Part shown: positions 5,726 to 12,916 of the stretch, in pieces
Position numbering within the stretch: the first letter of the stretch is position 1
Layout of the letters: each line of letters starts with the position of its first letter
The notes under the pieces: generated by a model
What the model saw: only the letters and a program-made list of their open reading frames with translations
Told to the model about the DNA's origin: nothing
The model's database searches: none
Position numbers and translations under genes: made by a program
Source of the DNA: JACZXQ01 sp036986155
GTDB taxonomy: Bacteria; Gemmatimonadota; Gemmatimonadetes; Longimicrobiales; Gaopeijiaceae
Assembly (NCBI GenBank): GCA_036986155.1
Contig: BTRA01000085.1
Span: 1-12,916 of the forward strand
Length of the DNA: 12,916 nucleotides
Direction of reading: 5' to 3'

Positions 5726-8700
5726 ATGAGATATCCGGAACTCCCTGATTCTCTGTTGAGTCTGGAAGAGCAGATGCTCGCCGTTTGGCGGGAAGAGGAT
5801 CTCTTTCGGCAAACCATGGACGCCACTGCGGACGGCGAGCCCTTTGTTTTCTACGAGGGGCCGCCCACCGCCAACGGACGCCCTGGGCTGCACCACGTCA
5901 TCAGTCGTACCATCAAGGACTTGATCTGCCGTGTGCGGACCATGGAGGGCCGGCAAGTGACCCGGATCGCCGGATGGGATACGCACGGACTTCCCGTCGA
6001 GATCGAAACGGAGAAACGACTGGGCATCTCCGGAAAGCCCGAGATCGAGGCGCTCGGCATCGCGGAATTCAACGCCGCTTGCCGAGAGTCGGTGTTCACG
6101 TATAAGGAGGAGTGGGAGGAACTCTCCGAGCGGATCGCCTACTGGCTGGACTACTCCAGGCCCTACGTCACCTTCCACGCAGATTACGTGGAGAGCGTGT
6201 GGTGGATCTTGAAGCAGTTGGCGGATCGTGGGCTCATGTACCGTGGCTTCAAGAGCGTGCCGTACTGTCCGCGGTGTGGCACTGCGCTCAGCTCCCACGA
6301 GGTGGCGCAGGGATATCGCGACATCCAGGATGCCTCGCTCTTCTTCCTCTGTCCCTGGCTCACCGAGCAGGGTGCTCCCGACCCCGACGGCCGTCTATTC
6401 GTCGTGTGGACGACCACACCGTGGACGGTCCCGTCCAACACCGGCCTGGCCGTTCACCCCGATCTCACCTACGTCGAGGTGGACTGGAAGGGGCGACGCG
6501 TCGTGCTCGCCGAAGATCGTATGGAGGCAGTCTTGGGCGAGGGTAGCAAGGCGCGCAGGACGTATCGAGGCACGGAATTGGCCGGTACCCGGTATGCCAG
6601 ACCGCTCGATGTCGTACCGCTGCCGGAGCGTGTCGGCAATGGGTGGACGGTTGTCACCGAGGATTTTGTGAGCGCCGAGGATGGTACGGGCATCGTGCAT
6701 ATGGCCCCCGCGTTCGGCGCCGACGACTACGCCGCCGGCCAACGGCACGACCTTCCGCTTCTTCGGCCCATCGACGACGCCGGGTGCTTCGTGGATGGAA
6801 CGGACCTGGTAGCGGGAATGTTCGTGAAGGACGCGGACCCGGTGCTGGTGAACGCGCTCGAGGAGCGAGGAAACCTGTTCCGGTCGGGTACGATCGTGCA
6901 TTCCTATCCGCATTGCTGGAGGTGCTCGTCTCCTCTCCTCTATGTGGCGCGCGACTCGTGGTTCGCCGCCACATCGACGCTGAAGGACGAGCTGCTCGAA
7001 AACAACGCGACCGCAAACTGGTATCCGCCCGAGGTAGGCGAGGGCCGGATGGGCGATTGGCTGAGGGGCAACGTGGATTGGGCCCTTTCGCGGGACCGTT
7101 ATTGGGGCACTCCCCTGCCCGTATGGGTGTGCGAGGACGACCCTGACCACATCGAGTGGATCGGATCCTACGCAGAATTGGCGGAGCGGGCGGGGGCCCT
7201 CGGCGAAGACTTCGATCCTCACCGGCCGATGATCGACGAGCTCACCTGGACCTGTACCTGCGGTGGTGTCATGAAACGGACTCCTGCGGTCGTGGACGTC
7301 TGGTTCGATTCGGGGGCGATGCCGTTCGCCCAGTGGCACTATCCGTTCGAGAACGAGCAAGACTTCGAACGGCACTATCCCGCCGACTTCATTTGCGAGG
7401 GCCTGGATCAGACCCGCGGTTGGTTCTACTCGCTGCTGGCGATCTCGACCATGCTCGGGAGGGGGGCTTCCTTCCGGAATGTGGTGGTGAACGACATGCT
7501 CCTGGACGCCGAAGGCCAGAAGATGTCGAAGTCCAAGGGAAACATCATCGATCCTTGGGACGCCATTTCCGATCACGGGGCGGATGCGGTGCGCTGGCAC
7601 ATGATCACGGTAAGCAACCCCTGGGTACCCAAGCGATATGACCCGGAGGGCGTCCGGGAGGCGGCGAGAAAGTTTTTCGACACGCTGCTCAACACGTACA
7701 AGTTCTTCGCGCTCTATGCGAACGTCGAGGATTGGACGGCGTCGGACGATGATGCTTCCGTGAAGGACCGACCGCTGGTCGATCGATGGCTGGTCGCACG
7801 GCTGACTACCGTCGTCGCGGAGATACGGCGAGAACTGGACGGCTACCAGGTAACAAGGGCGTACCGAATGCTCGGCGACTTCGTCAACGAAGACCTCTCC
7901 AACTGGTATGTGCGGCGCTCGCGCTCGCGCTTTTGGGCGTCCGATGACGAGGGCGACGCCCGCGCGGCGTTCCGTACCCTTTGGGACGCGTTGCGAACGG
8001 TATGCCTACTCGCGGCTCCGGTCACGCCGTTCGTGGCCGATTGGATGCATCGGGCTCTGACCGGGAGGAGCGTCCATCTTGAGAGGTTGCCGGAGGTCCG
8101 CGCGGAGGACCGCGACGATGCTCTCGAAGATGAGATGAGGGCGGTCCGGGCGCTCGTCTCTCTTGGGCGGGCGGGGCGTGAGGAGGTCAAGATCCGAGTG
8201 CGGCAGCCGCTCGGCAGGCTGGTCGCCGTCATTCCCGGCGGGATCGAGCTCAGGTCAGGCACGCTCGCGCTCCTCAAGGACGAACTGAACGTGAAATCGG
8301 TGGCCTTTCTCGACTCCGCCGAGGGGTTGGTGTATTTGGCGGCGCGGCCGAACTTCAAGGCGCTCGGTCCGCGCTTCCAGAAGGAATCGGAGGCGGTGGC
8401 GTCGGCCATCCGTGCGCTTTCGCAAGAGGCGTTGGCCAACTACAGGAACGGAGAGTCGGTGTCCGTCGAGGTGGGCGGGACAAGGATCCCGCTCGAGCCC
8501 GGCGATCTCGAGGTGGTCGAGGAGTCCAAGGGCGAATTCGTCGTACGGAGTGAGGGGGGCTTTACTGCTGCCATCGATCCCACTCTAGACGATGAGCTTC
8601 TGGCCGAAGGCCTCGCGCGGGAACTCGTCAACCGGACTCAACGGCTGCGCAAGGACTCTGGCTTGGAGATCACGGACCGCATCCGACTGGGCATCTTCGG

Positions 8701-8884
8701 TCCCGATTCGGTCCAAGAGGCCGCCCGACACCACGAAGGCTTCATTCGTGGCGAGACGCTCGCGATCCGGCTCGTGGCCGGCGCTCAACCGCAGGAGGAG
8801 TTCGAGTTCGTGGCCGACGTGGATCTGGACGGGGCTTCTGTCTCGATCAGGCTCAGCCGCGACGAGGCGGCCGGCACCGGGTGA
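5726..8884 (+). CDS. ileS: Isoleucyl-tRNA synthetase, type 2 (IleRS2), with GLHH in place of HxGH
   Basis: Charges tRNA-Ile with isoleucine and edits mischarged valine. The 1052 residues and motif spelling match the eukaryote-like type 2 enzymes (e.g. Thermus). Order: Rossmann start with EGPPTANGRPGLHHVISRT (44-62), where the class I signature reads Gly54-Leu-His56-His57 instead of His-x-Gly-His; GWDTHGLPVE (83-92); YCPRCGTALSSHEVAQGY; the CP1 editing domain with TTTPWTVPSNTGLAVHP and GTGIVHMAPAFGADDYA; HCWRC...RDSWF; VVDVWFDSGAMPFAQWHYPF; and canonical KMSKS at 599-603. A type 2 anticodon/C-terminal region follows, without the type 1 zinc knuckle. ATG at 5726 follows a 64-base gap with no clear ribosome site, terminator or T-box. 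Its stop overlaps rluD. Type 2 enzymes tolerate mupirocin, and the GxHH form has been linked to hyper-resistance. Confidence 0.97.
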   Translation: MRYPELPDSLLSLEEQMLAVWREEDLFRQTMDATADGEPFVFYEGPPTANGRPGLHHVISRTIKDLICRVRTMEGRQVTRIAGWDTHGLPVEIETEKRLGISGKPEIEALGIAEFNAACRESVFTYKEEWEELSERIAYWLDYSRPYVTFHADYVESVWWILKQLADRGLMYRGFKSVPYCPRCGTALSSHEVAQGYRDIQDASLFFLCPWLTEQGAPDPDGRLFVVWTTTPWTVPSNTGLAVHPDLTYVEVDWKGRRVVLAEDRMEAVLGEGSKARRTYRGTELAGTRYARPLDVVPLPERVGNGWTVVTEDFVSAEDGTGIVHMAPAFGADDYAAGQRHDLPLLRPIDDAGCFVDGTDLVAGMFVKDADPVLVNALEERGNLFRSGTIVHSYPHCWRCSSPLLYVARDSWFAATSTLKDELLENNATANWYPPEVGEGRMGDWLRGNVDWALSRDRYWGTPLPVWVCEDDPDHIEWIGSYAELAERAGALGEDFDPHRPMIDELTWTCTCGGVMKRTPAVVDVWFDSGAMPFAQWHYPFENEQDFERHYPADFICEGLDQTRGWFYSLLAISTMLGRGASFRNVVVNDMLLDAEGQKMSKSKGNIIDPWDAISDHGADAVRWHMITVSNPWVPKRYDPEGVREAARKFFDTLLNTYKFFALYANVEDWTASDDDASVKDRPLVDRWLVARLTTVVAEIRRELDGYQVTRAYRMLGDFVNEDLSNWYVRRSRSRFWASDDEGDARAAFRTLWDALRTVCLLAAPVTPFVADWMHRALTGRSVHLERLPEVRAEDRDDALEDEMRAVRALVSLGRAGREEVKIRVRQPLGRLVAVIPGGIELRSGTLALLKDELNVKSVAFLDSAEGLVYLAARPNFKALGPRFQKESEAVASAIRALSQEALANYRNGESVSVEVGGTRIPLEPGDLEVVEESKGEFVVRSEGGFTAAIDPTLDDELLAEGLARELVNRTQRLRKDSGLEITDRIRLGIFGPDSVQEAARHHEGFIRGETLAIRLVAGAQPQEEFEFVADVDLDGASVSIRLSRDEAAGTG

Positions 8885-9843
8885 TGCGGGGAGAATATCG
8901 TACCGAGGTGATCGTGGTGGACGGCGACGACGAGGGCCGACTGGATGCGTTCCTCGCGGCGCGGCTCGACCTGTCGCGCACCCAGATCCAGAGGCTCATC
9001 GAGCAAGGGCGCGTCATCGTGGATGGCAGGGGTGCTCGGAAGTCTGACCGCGTGGAGGCCGGGCAGGAGATCGAAATCACCATTCCGCCGCCGGTTGTGG
9101 TGGCGATCGAGCCCGAGAATATTCCGCTCGATGTGGTGTATGAAGACGACGCCTTACTGGTAGTCAACAAGGCGGCCGGCATGGTCGTACACCCGTCAGC
9201 CGGCCACCCCCACGGCACGCTCGTCAACGCGCTCTTGGCTCATGTCGATGATCTTTCCGGGATCGGAGGGGAGTTGCGCCCCGGGATCGTTCACCGGCTC
9301 GACAAAGACACGTCCGGGCTCCTGGTGGTCGCCAAGCGCGATGGGGCGCATCAGGCCCTTTCCGAAGGGCTGCGACTGCGAGAGATTAAACGCCTCTACT
9401 TGGCGGCGGCGTGGGGGCATATTCGTAAGAGCCCTATCACTGTGGACGCACCCGTTGGGCGGGATCCGCGGAACCGCCTACGGATGGCAGTCGTGGAGGG
9501 CGGACGGGAAGCGGTGACCCGTGTCAGGCTCAAGGAGGATTGGAAGGCGGCTCAATTACTGGAACTCGCGCTGAAGACCGGGCGTACCCATCAGATTCGG
9601 GTCCATCTAGAGCACGTGGGTCACCCGGTCGTAGGTGACCAGCTCTACGGAGTCGGCTGGGAGCGTGGCATGGGAGGCTCGAATCGTGGGTGGGCAAAGG
9701 ATCTGCAGCGTAGGGTGTCTCGGCAGTTCCTGCATGCGTGGAGTCTGTCCTTCGCGCACCCCGATTCGGGCGATCAGATGTGTTTCGAGGCGCCGCTGCC
9801 TCCGGACCTGGAGAAAGTTGCCGAGTGGGCTCGGCGGAATTGA
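8884..9843 (+). CDS. rluD: 23S rRNA pseudouridine synthase, RluD/RluA family
   Basis: Isomerises uridine to pseudouridine in large-subunit rRNA (helix 69 sites for RluD). An N-terminal S4 RNA-binding domain (about 18-65, RLDAFLAARLDLSRTQIQRL) precedes the catalytic domain (about 80-300). That domain has YEDDALLVVNKAAGMVVHPS (86-105), the signature HRLDKDTSGLLVVAK (137-151) with nucleophile Asp140, and GRTHQIRVHLEHVGHPVVGD near residues 238-257. At 319 residues it is RluD-sized. The start is taken as the ATG at 8884, sharing the A of the ileS stop (TGATG); a GTG one codon earlier (8881) is equally in frame and would add one residue. RluA-family enzymes with S4 domains also include RluC, so target sites are not certain. 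The lspA gene often found between ileS and rluD is absent. Confidence 0.93.
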   Translation: MRGEYRTEVIVVDGDDEGRLDAFLAARLDLSRTQIQRLIEQGRVIVDGRGARKSDRVEAGQEIEITIPPPVVVAIEPENIPLDVVYEDDALLVVNKAAGMVVHPSAGHPHGTLVNALLAHVDDLSGIGGELRPGIVHRLDKDTSGLLVVAKRDGAHQALSEGLRLREIKRLYLAAAWGHIRKSPITVDAPVGRDPRNRLRMAVVEGGREAVTRVRLKEDWKAAQLLELALKTGRTHQIRVHLEHVGHPVVGDQLYGVGWERGMGGSNRGWAKDLQRRVSRQFLHAWSLSFAHPDSGDQMCFEAPLPPDLEKVAEWARRN

Positions 9844-9868
9844 CCCAAAGCGAGGATAGCGTACCACG

Positions 9869-11794
9869 GTGGTAACGACGGATCTCGATCCCAGATTCAC
9901 GTTCGAAAGCTTCGTCGTGGGTCCGGCAAACCGTCTGGCCTGTGCTGCTGCCAAACGGGCCGCTGATGCTCCCGGCACGAGCTATAATCCCCTGTTCATC
10001 TATTCGGCTTCAGGACTCGGGAAGTCGCACATCCTTTCCTCCATCGCCAACTACTCGGCGCGGGTCCACCCAGAATTCGGGGTCATGTATATCGCCCTCG
10101 AGAGCTTTCTCGAGGAGTTGACCAGCGCGGTGCAGGCTGGGGCGGAGGACGCCCTCCGCGAGCGGTACGAAGGCCTCCACATTCTTCTGATGGACGATGT
10201 GCAGTTCCTTGCCGGCCAGACCGAGGCTCAAGAGCTGCTTTTGAGGCTGCTCGATTCTCTCAGCAGAGACGGTAGCCAGATCGTGCTCGCCAGCGATCGG
10301 CCCCCGGCGGACATGGAGCATCTGGATGCCCGCCTCGTGTCGCGGTTCTCCGGGGGTCTGATCGTGGACATCGGAGCTCCCGAGTTCGAGACTCGCGTCG
10401 CCATCCTGCGTAAGAAGGCAGAGGAGCGAGGCCAGCTCCTCGATGCCGGCGTGGCGGAAACTCTGGCGCGGTTCCCATTCAAGAACGTCCGGGAACTGTC
10501 GGGCTCGCTGAACAAGATCCTCGCTATCCAGGATCTGGAGGGTCGCCAGGTCGAAGCCGCGGAGCTTGCGGAACTCATCGGTCTCAAGGACCAGGTGCAG
10601 GGTGATACCGCGCCGGACGCCGCAGCCCTGCTCGACGAGTTCGGGAGCTTCATCGAGGAACTGTCGGCCACGGTAGCGAGCAAGGTGGAGCGGGAGGAGA
10701 TGCCCTGGCGCAGGCTGCTGCGGGAGACGGCTGAGACGTTCGAGGTGGATGGCTATTCCGGGACCCGCCTCCGCCGGATGCTCGAAATGGACGAGCCGCC
10801 CGGTGAGACAAAAGAAATCGTAGCCCAGTTCCGGAACGACATCGAACGCCTTCGCGAGATCACCAAGGAGTTGGACCGGGTCGGGAATCCCTGGCCCGAG
10901 GCGGCAGTTGGGATCGTCAAAGACCCCGAGCGCATCGAGGAGGCCCAGTCATTGCTTGCCTCGGCCATCGAGCGTGTGCGCCCGTTCCCACTCCTGGGTG
11001 AGGGTCCCGGCATCGAAGACGTGGCGGAGTACTTCCCTCCGGTCGCGGCAAAGGCTGCTCAGCAACTCGTAATGGAGGAGCGGCCGGAATACAATCCGCT
11101 CTACCTATGGTGCAAGGAACAAAGAGTGGCGGAAGCGCTCATGGGCGCGACCGGGCGGTCGTTCAGGGCCCATGATGCGCGTGCCCACATTGCGATAACT
11201 TCGGCCGGCGAGTTTGCGCAGGACTTCATCCGGGCCCTTTCGATCGGAGTTGCAGGCGCGTGGCGCGAACGGTGGTGGACGGTCGATCTTCTGTTGGTCT
11301 ACGGCGTTCAGGAGCTCTCGGGTACGGAGCGCGCCCAAGACGAGTTTTTCCACTTGTTCGAAGCGATAAATCGTCGGAGTGCGAAGGTGTTCATCGTCGC
11401 CGACCGTGAGCCCGCGGGGATCAGCGACATCGACGAGCGTCTGAGTTCGCGGTTCGAGATGGGCCTAGTCGTCGAGGTGGACCCGGGCGCCCTTCCGGCC
11501 AACATCGGCGGGCTCAACCTGGAGGAGGCGCCACCGGAGTTCATCCAGAACGACGATCTCTGGGTGGGGTTCGATCGGCCCAAGGTCTCGGACATAGTGG
11601 TACCGCCTCTCGCCGAAATCCAGATTTCGGACGACGGGCGCGGAGGCTTGTTCGAGGGAGGTGGTGCCTGGGAGACCCAAGCAGAAACGGACCCGGTAGA
11701 GGCTCCGTCCGGTCCGAAGTGGTCTCCCTCGCGCGAAAACGTGGTGTGGAACTGGCCCACGATCGAAGACCGGATCGAAGAAGACGTTGACTAA
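9869..11794 (+). CDS. Tandem DnaA-like AAA+ protein: active ATPase module plus degenerate second module, no DNA-binding domain
   Basis: Function unknown. Residues about 8-240 match the DnaA ATPase domain: YNPLFIYSASGLGKSH with Walker A Lys52, Walker B LLMDD (106-110), DVQFLAGQTEAQE, sensor I VLASDRPP (139-146), box VII RLVSRF with finger Arg159, and sensor II NVREL (206-210) with Arg208. DnaA domain IV (helix-turn-helix) is absent. A helical linker with likely coiled coil follows (about 250-390). Residues about 385-540 repeat the fold in degenerate form: YNPLYLW (408-414) leads to CKEQRVAEA with Ala421 for the Walker Lys, and Tyr478-Gly479 replace the Walker B Asp pair, yet ERLSSRFEMGL keeps Arg528. 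An acidic tail ends in ENVVWNWPTIEDRIEEDVD. GTG start, with GAGGA (9852-9856) 12 bases upstream. The next gene starts 8 bases after the stop. The length and pseudo-module exclude ordinary DnaA and Hda. Confidence 0.85.
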   Translation: MVTTDLDPRFTFESFVVGPANRLACAAAKRAADAPGTSYNPLFIYSASGLGKSHILSSIANYSARVHPEFGVMYIALESFLEELTSAVQAGAEDALRERYEGLHILLMDDVQFLAGQTEAQELLLRLLDSLSRDGSQIVLASDRPPADMEHLDARLVSRFSGGLIVDIGAPEFETRVAILRKKAEERGQLLDAGVAETLARFPFKNVRELSGSLNKILAIQDLEGRQVEAAELAELIGLKDQVQGDTAPDAAALLDEFGSFIEELSATVASKVEREEMPWRRLLRETAETFEVDGYSGTRLRRMLEMDEPPGETKEIVAQFRNDIERLREITKELDRVGNPWPEAAVGIVKDPERIEEAQSLLASAIERVRPFPLLGEGPGIEDVAEYFPPVAAKAAQQLVMEERPEYNPLYLWCKEQRVAEALMGATGRSFRAHDARAHIAITSAGEFAQDFIRALSIGVAGAWRERWWTVDLLLVYGVQELSGTERAQDEFFHLFEAINRRSAKVFIVADREPAGISDIDERLSSRFEMGLVVEVDPGALPANIGGLNLEEAPPEFIQNDDLWVGFDRPKVSDIVVPPLAEIQISDDGRGGLFEGGGAWETQAETDPVEAPSGPKWSPSRENVVWNWPTIEDRIEEDVD

Positions 11795-11798
11795 GAGG
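11794..11798 (+). promoter_or_regulatory. Ribosome binding site of the PATAN-TPR gene, overlapping the upstream stop
   Basis: AGAGG begins on the last base of the preceding TAA stop (11792-11794) and ends 4 bases before the ATG at 11803. This links translation of the two genes and supports a shared transcript. Confidence 0.55.
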
Positions 11799-11802
11799 CA
11801 CA

Positions 11803-12916
11803 ATGGCGATTGAAGGCTCTCTCACGGACGTAAGCCTGGCCGACATCTGTCAGCTTCTGGCCATGGGCCGGAAAACGGGCTGCCTGACCATGACCCATAC
11901 GTCCAACTTCGGATACATCTTCTTCAAGGACGGGAAGGTGATCTACGCGTCGGTGCTCAACCGACCCGACCGGCTGGGCGAGTTGCTGGTCAAGAACGAA
12001 GCGATCACGCGAGAGGATCTTTCCGCTGCGATGGAGCAGCAGGGGAAGTTCGAAGGCAAGCGCCTGGGGGAGATTCTGGTCGAGTTGGGAAGCCTCGCTC
12101 AAGAGGAACTGGAGAAATACATCTCGGTGCAGATCGAGGAGGCGGTCTACCGACTCTTCACCTGGGTCGAGGGCTCATTCACCTTCAAGCCCGACGAAAT
12201 GCCCGAGGAGGGCTTCTTCCTGGTCTCCATCAACCCGGACGCCCTCCTCATGGAGGGCGCCCGACGGGTCGATGAATGGAGCTTGATCGAGAAGAAGGTC
12301 TCCTCCATGGACTTGATCTTCGCCCTGGAGCGTGATCCGCTCGCCGAGAAGGACGTAGAGTTGACGGACGCCCAGCGGCGCGTGATTCCGCTCATGGACG
12401 GCGAGCGGAGCGTAGACGATCTGGTGGAAGAGTCCGGACTGGTCGAGTTCGACACGGCCAAGGCTCTCTATGGCCTCATCCAGGCTGGTTTCGCAGCGAG
12501 TGTGGGCAGGAAGGCGAGTAAGGTAGACGCGGGTGATGCTGAGCGACTGGCAGAGCACCTCCGGCTCGGGCTGGCATTCTACCGGTCCGGTATGGTCGAG
12601 GACTCCGTGGCGGAATTTCGAAAGGCACTGCAGTTGGACCAGCAGCAGCCCCAGGCGCGCTTGCGGTTGGCGATGCTTTCGCTCAAGTCCGGGCGGCCCC
12701 AGGAGGCGATGATTCACTTCGACGGGATGCCCGACGACACGCCGATGACGTACGGGATCCTCCGCAACCGCGCCCTGGCTCTGGAGCGGCTCGGGCGTTA
12801 CGACGAGGCGTCGGCCGCGCTGAACCAGGCCGGACACCTCCATCCCGGCGATCCGGCTCTACAGCTCGCTCAGGGGATCGTGCTCTTCAAGGCGGGAAGC
12901 GGGCCCGCAGCGATCA
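11803..12916 (+). CDS. PATAN (DUF4388) domain protein with TPR repeats (3' truncated by window edge)
   Basis: The open frame runs off the right edge; 371 residues are visible. Residues 1-50 (MAIEGSLTDVSLADICQLLA, then GCLTM, FFKDGKVIYAS) are the PATAN/DUF4388 start. Residues 55-128 contain two copies of an RLGE(L/I)LV element (57-63 and 87-93) resembling the N-terminal domain of type II/IV secretion ATPases (MshEN), ending EGSFTFKPDE. Residues about 187-232 look like a small winged-helix module (LMDGERSVDDLVEESGLV). From about 250 on come TPR repeats (LRLGLAFYRSGMVEDSVAEF, then RLAMLSLKSGRPQEAMIHFD, then ALALERLGRYDEASAAL). PATAN proteins are adaptors in bacterial signalling, often near response regulators and Mgl-type GTPases. 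No enzyme residues are visible. It follows the tandem DnaA-like gene by 8 bases with a good ribosome site, so a shared pathway is likely. Confidence 0.85.
   Translation, partial: MAIEGSLTDVSLADICQLLAMGRKTGCLTMTHTSNFGYIFFKDGKVIYASVLNRPDRLGELLVKNEAITREDLSAAMEQQGKFEGKRLGEILVELGSLAQEELEKYISVQIEEAVYRLFTWVEGSFTFKPDEMPEEGFFLVSINPDALLMEGARRVDEWSLIEKKVSSMDLIFALERDPLAEKDVELTDAQRRVIPLMDGERSVDDLVEESGLVEFDTAKALYGLIQAGFAASVGRKASKVDAGDAERLAEHLRLGLAFYRSGMVEDSVAEFRKALQLDQQQPQARLRLAMLSLKSGRPQEAMIHFDGMPDDTPMTYGILRNRALALERLGRYDEASAALNQAGHLHPGDPALQLAQGIVLFKAGSGPAAI

Noticed and set aside
6395..7600. Long open frame (401 codons) on the - strand opposite ileS
   Set aside because: It lies wholly inside ileS, is His/Arg/Pro-rich, shows no family motif, and is typical of the antisense of GC-rich coding DNA.
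8881..8883. GTG start for rluD
   Set aside because: The ATG right after it shares its first base with the ileS stop, is a better start codon, and costs one residue; the choice does not change the call.
9869..11794. Reading this gene as the chromosomal initiator dnaA or as hda
   Set aside because: It lacks the C-terminal helix-turn-helix domain of DnaA, is far longer than Hda, and has a second degenerate AAA+ half. I also saw no exact TTATCCACA box nearby by eye.

Overview
The window is GC-rich (roughly 60-65 % by eye), densely coding, and every supported gene lies on the + strand. Gene content suggests a diderm from or near Gemmatimonadota. The signs are a Ton energy-transducing operon (outer membrane) together with a DivIVA protein, a type-2 isoleucyl-tRNA synthetase, a DnaA-like ATPase lacking the DNA-binding domain, and a PATAN (DUF4388)-TPR protein. 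This assignment is an inference from family knowledge; no rRNA is present to prove it.

Layout. (1) 2-652: 3' part of a membrane-linked diadenylate cyclase (CdaA), cut by the left edge. (2) 754-3296: a Ton operon with a good sigma70-type promoter, exbB-exbD1-exbD2-tonB, closed by a strong rho-independent terminator. (3) 3348-9843: a housekeeping run of yggS, divIVA, a purine nucleoside phosphorylase, ileS and rluD. Most junctions overlap by a few bases. The run resembles a reduced form of the ylmE-divIVA-ileS-lspA-rluD neighbourhood known from Bacillus and relatives. (4) 9869-12916: a 641-residue protein with two DnaA-type AAA+ modules (first intact, second stripped of Walker A and B), followed 8 bases later by a PATAN-TPR gene that runs off the right edge.

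How the parts work together. Block 2 harnesses the proton gradient (ExbB/ExbD) to energise outer-membrane transport through TonB. Block 3 combines PLP homeostasis, pole/division-site scaffolding, purine salvage, Ile-tRNA charging and 23S rRNA pseudouridylation; its tight spacing suggests co-transcription. Block 4 has no assigned pathway and is the best candidate for an undescribed system: an apparently ATP-dependent, non-DNA-binding DnaA relative paired with an adaptor-type protein.

Three active-site details deserve attention. The IleRS signature HxGH is rearranged to GLHH, a form linked to mupirocin hyper-resistance. The phosphorylase carries Asp where guanine/hypoxanthine-specific enzymes carry Asn. 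ExbB lacks the usual membrane Glu. No non-coding stretch exceeds 300 bases; the longest (653-843) holds the Ton promoter. I saw no tRNA, rRNA, CRISPR array, insertion sequence or attachment site.
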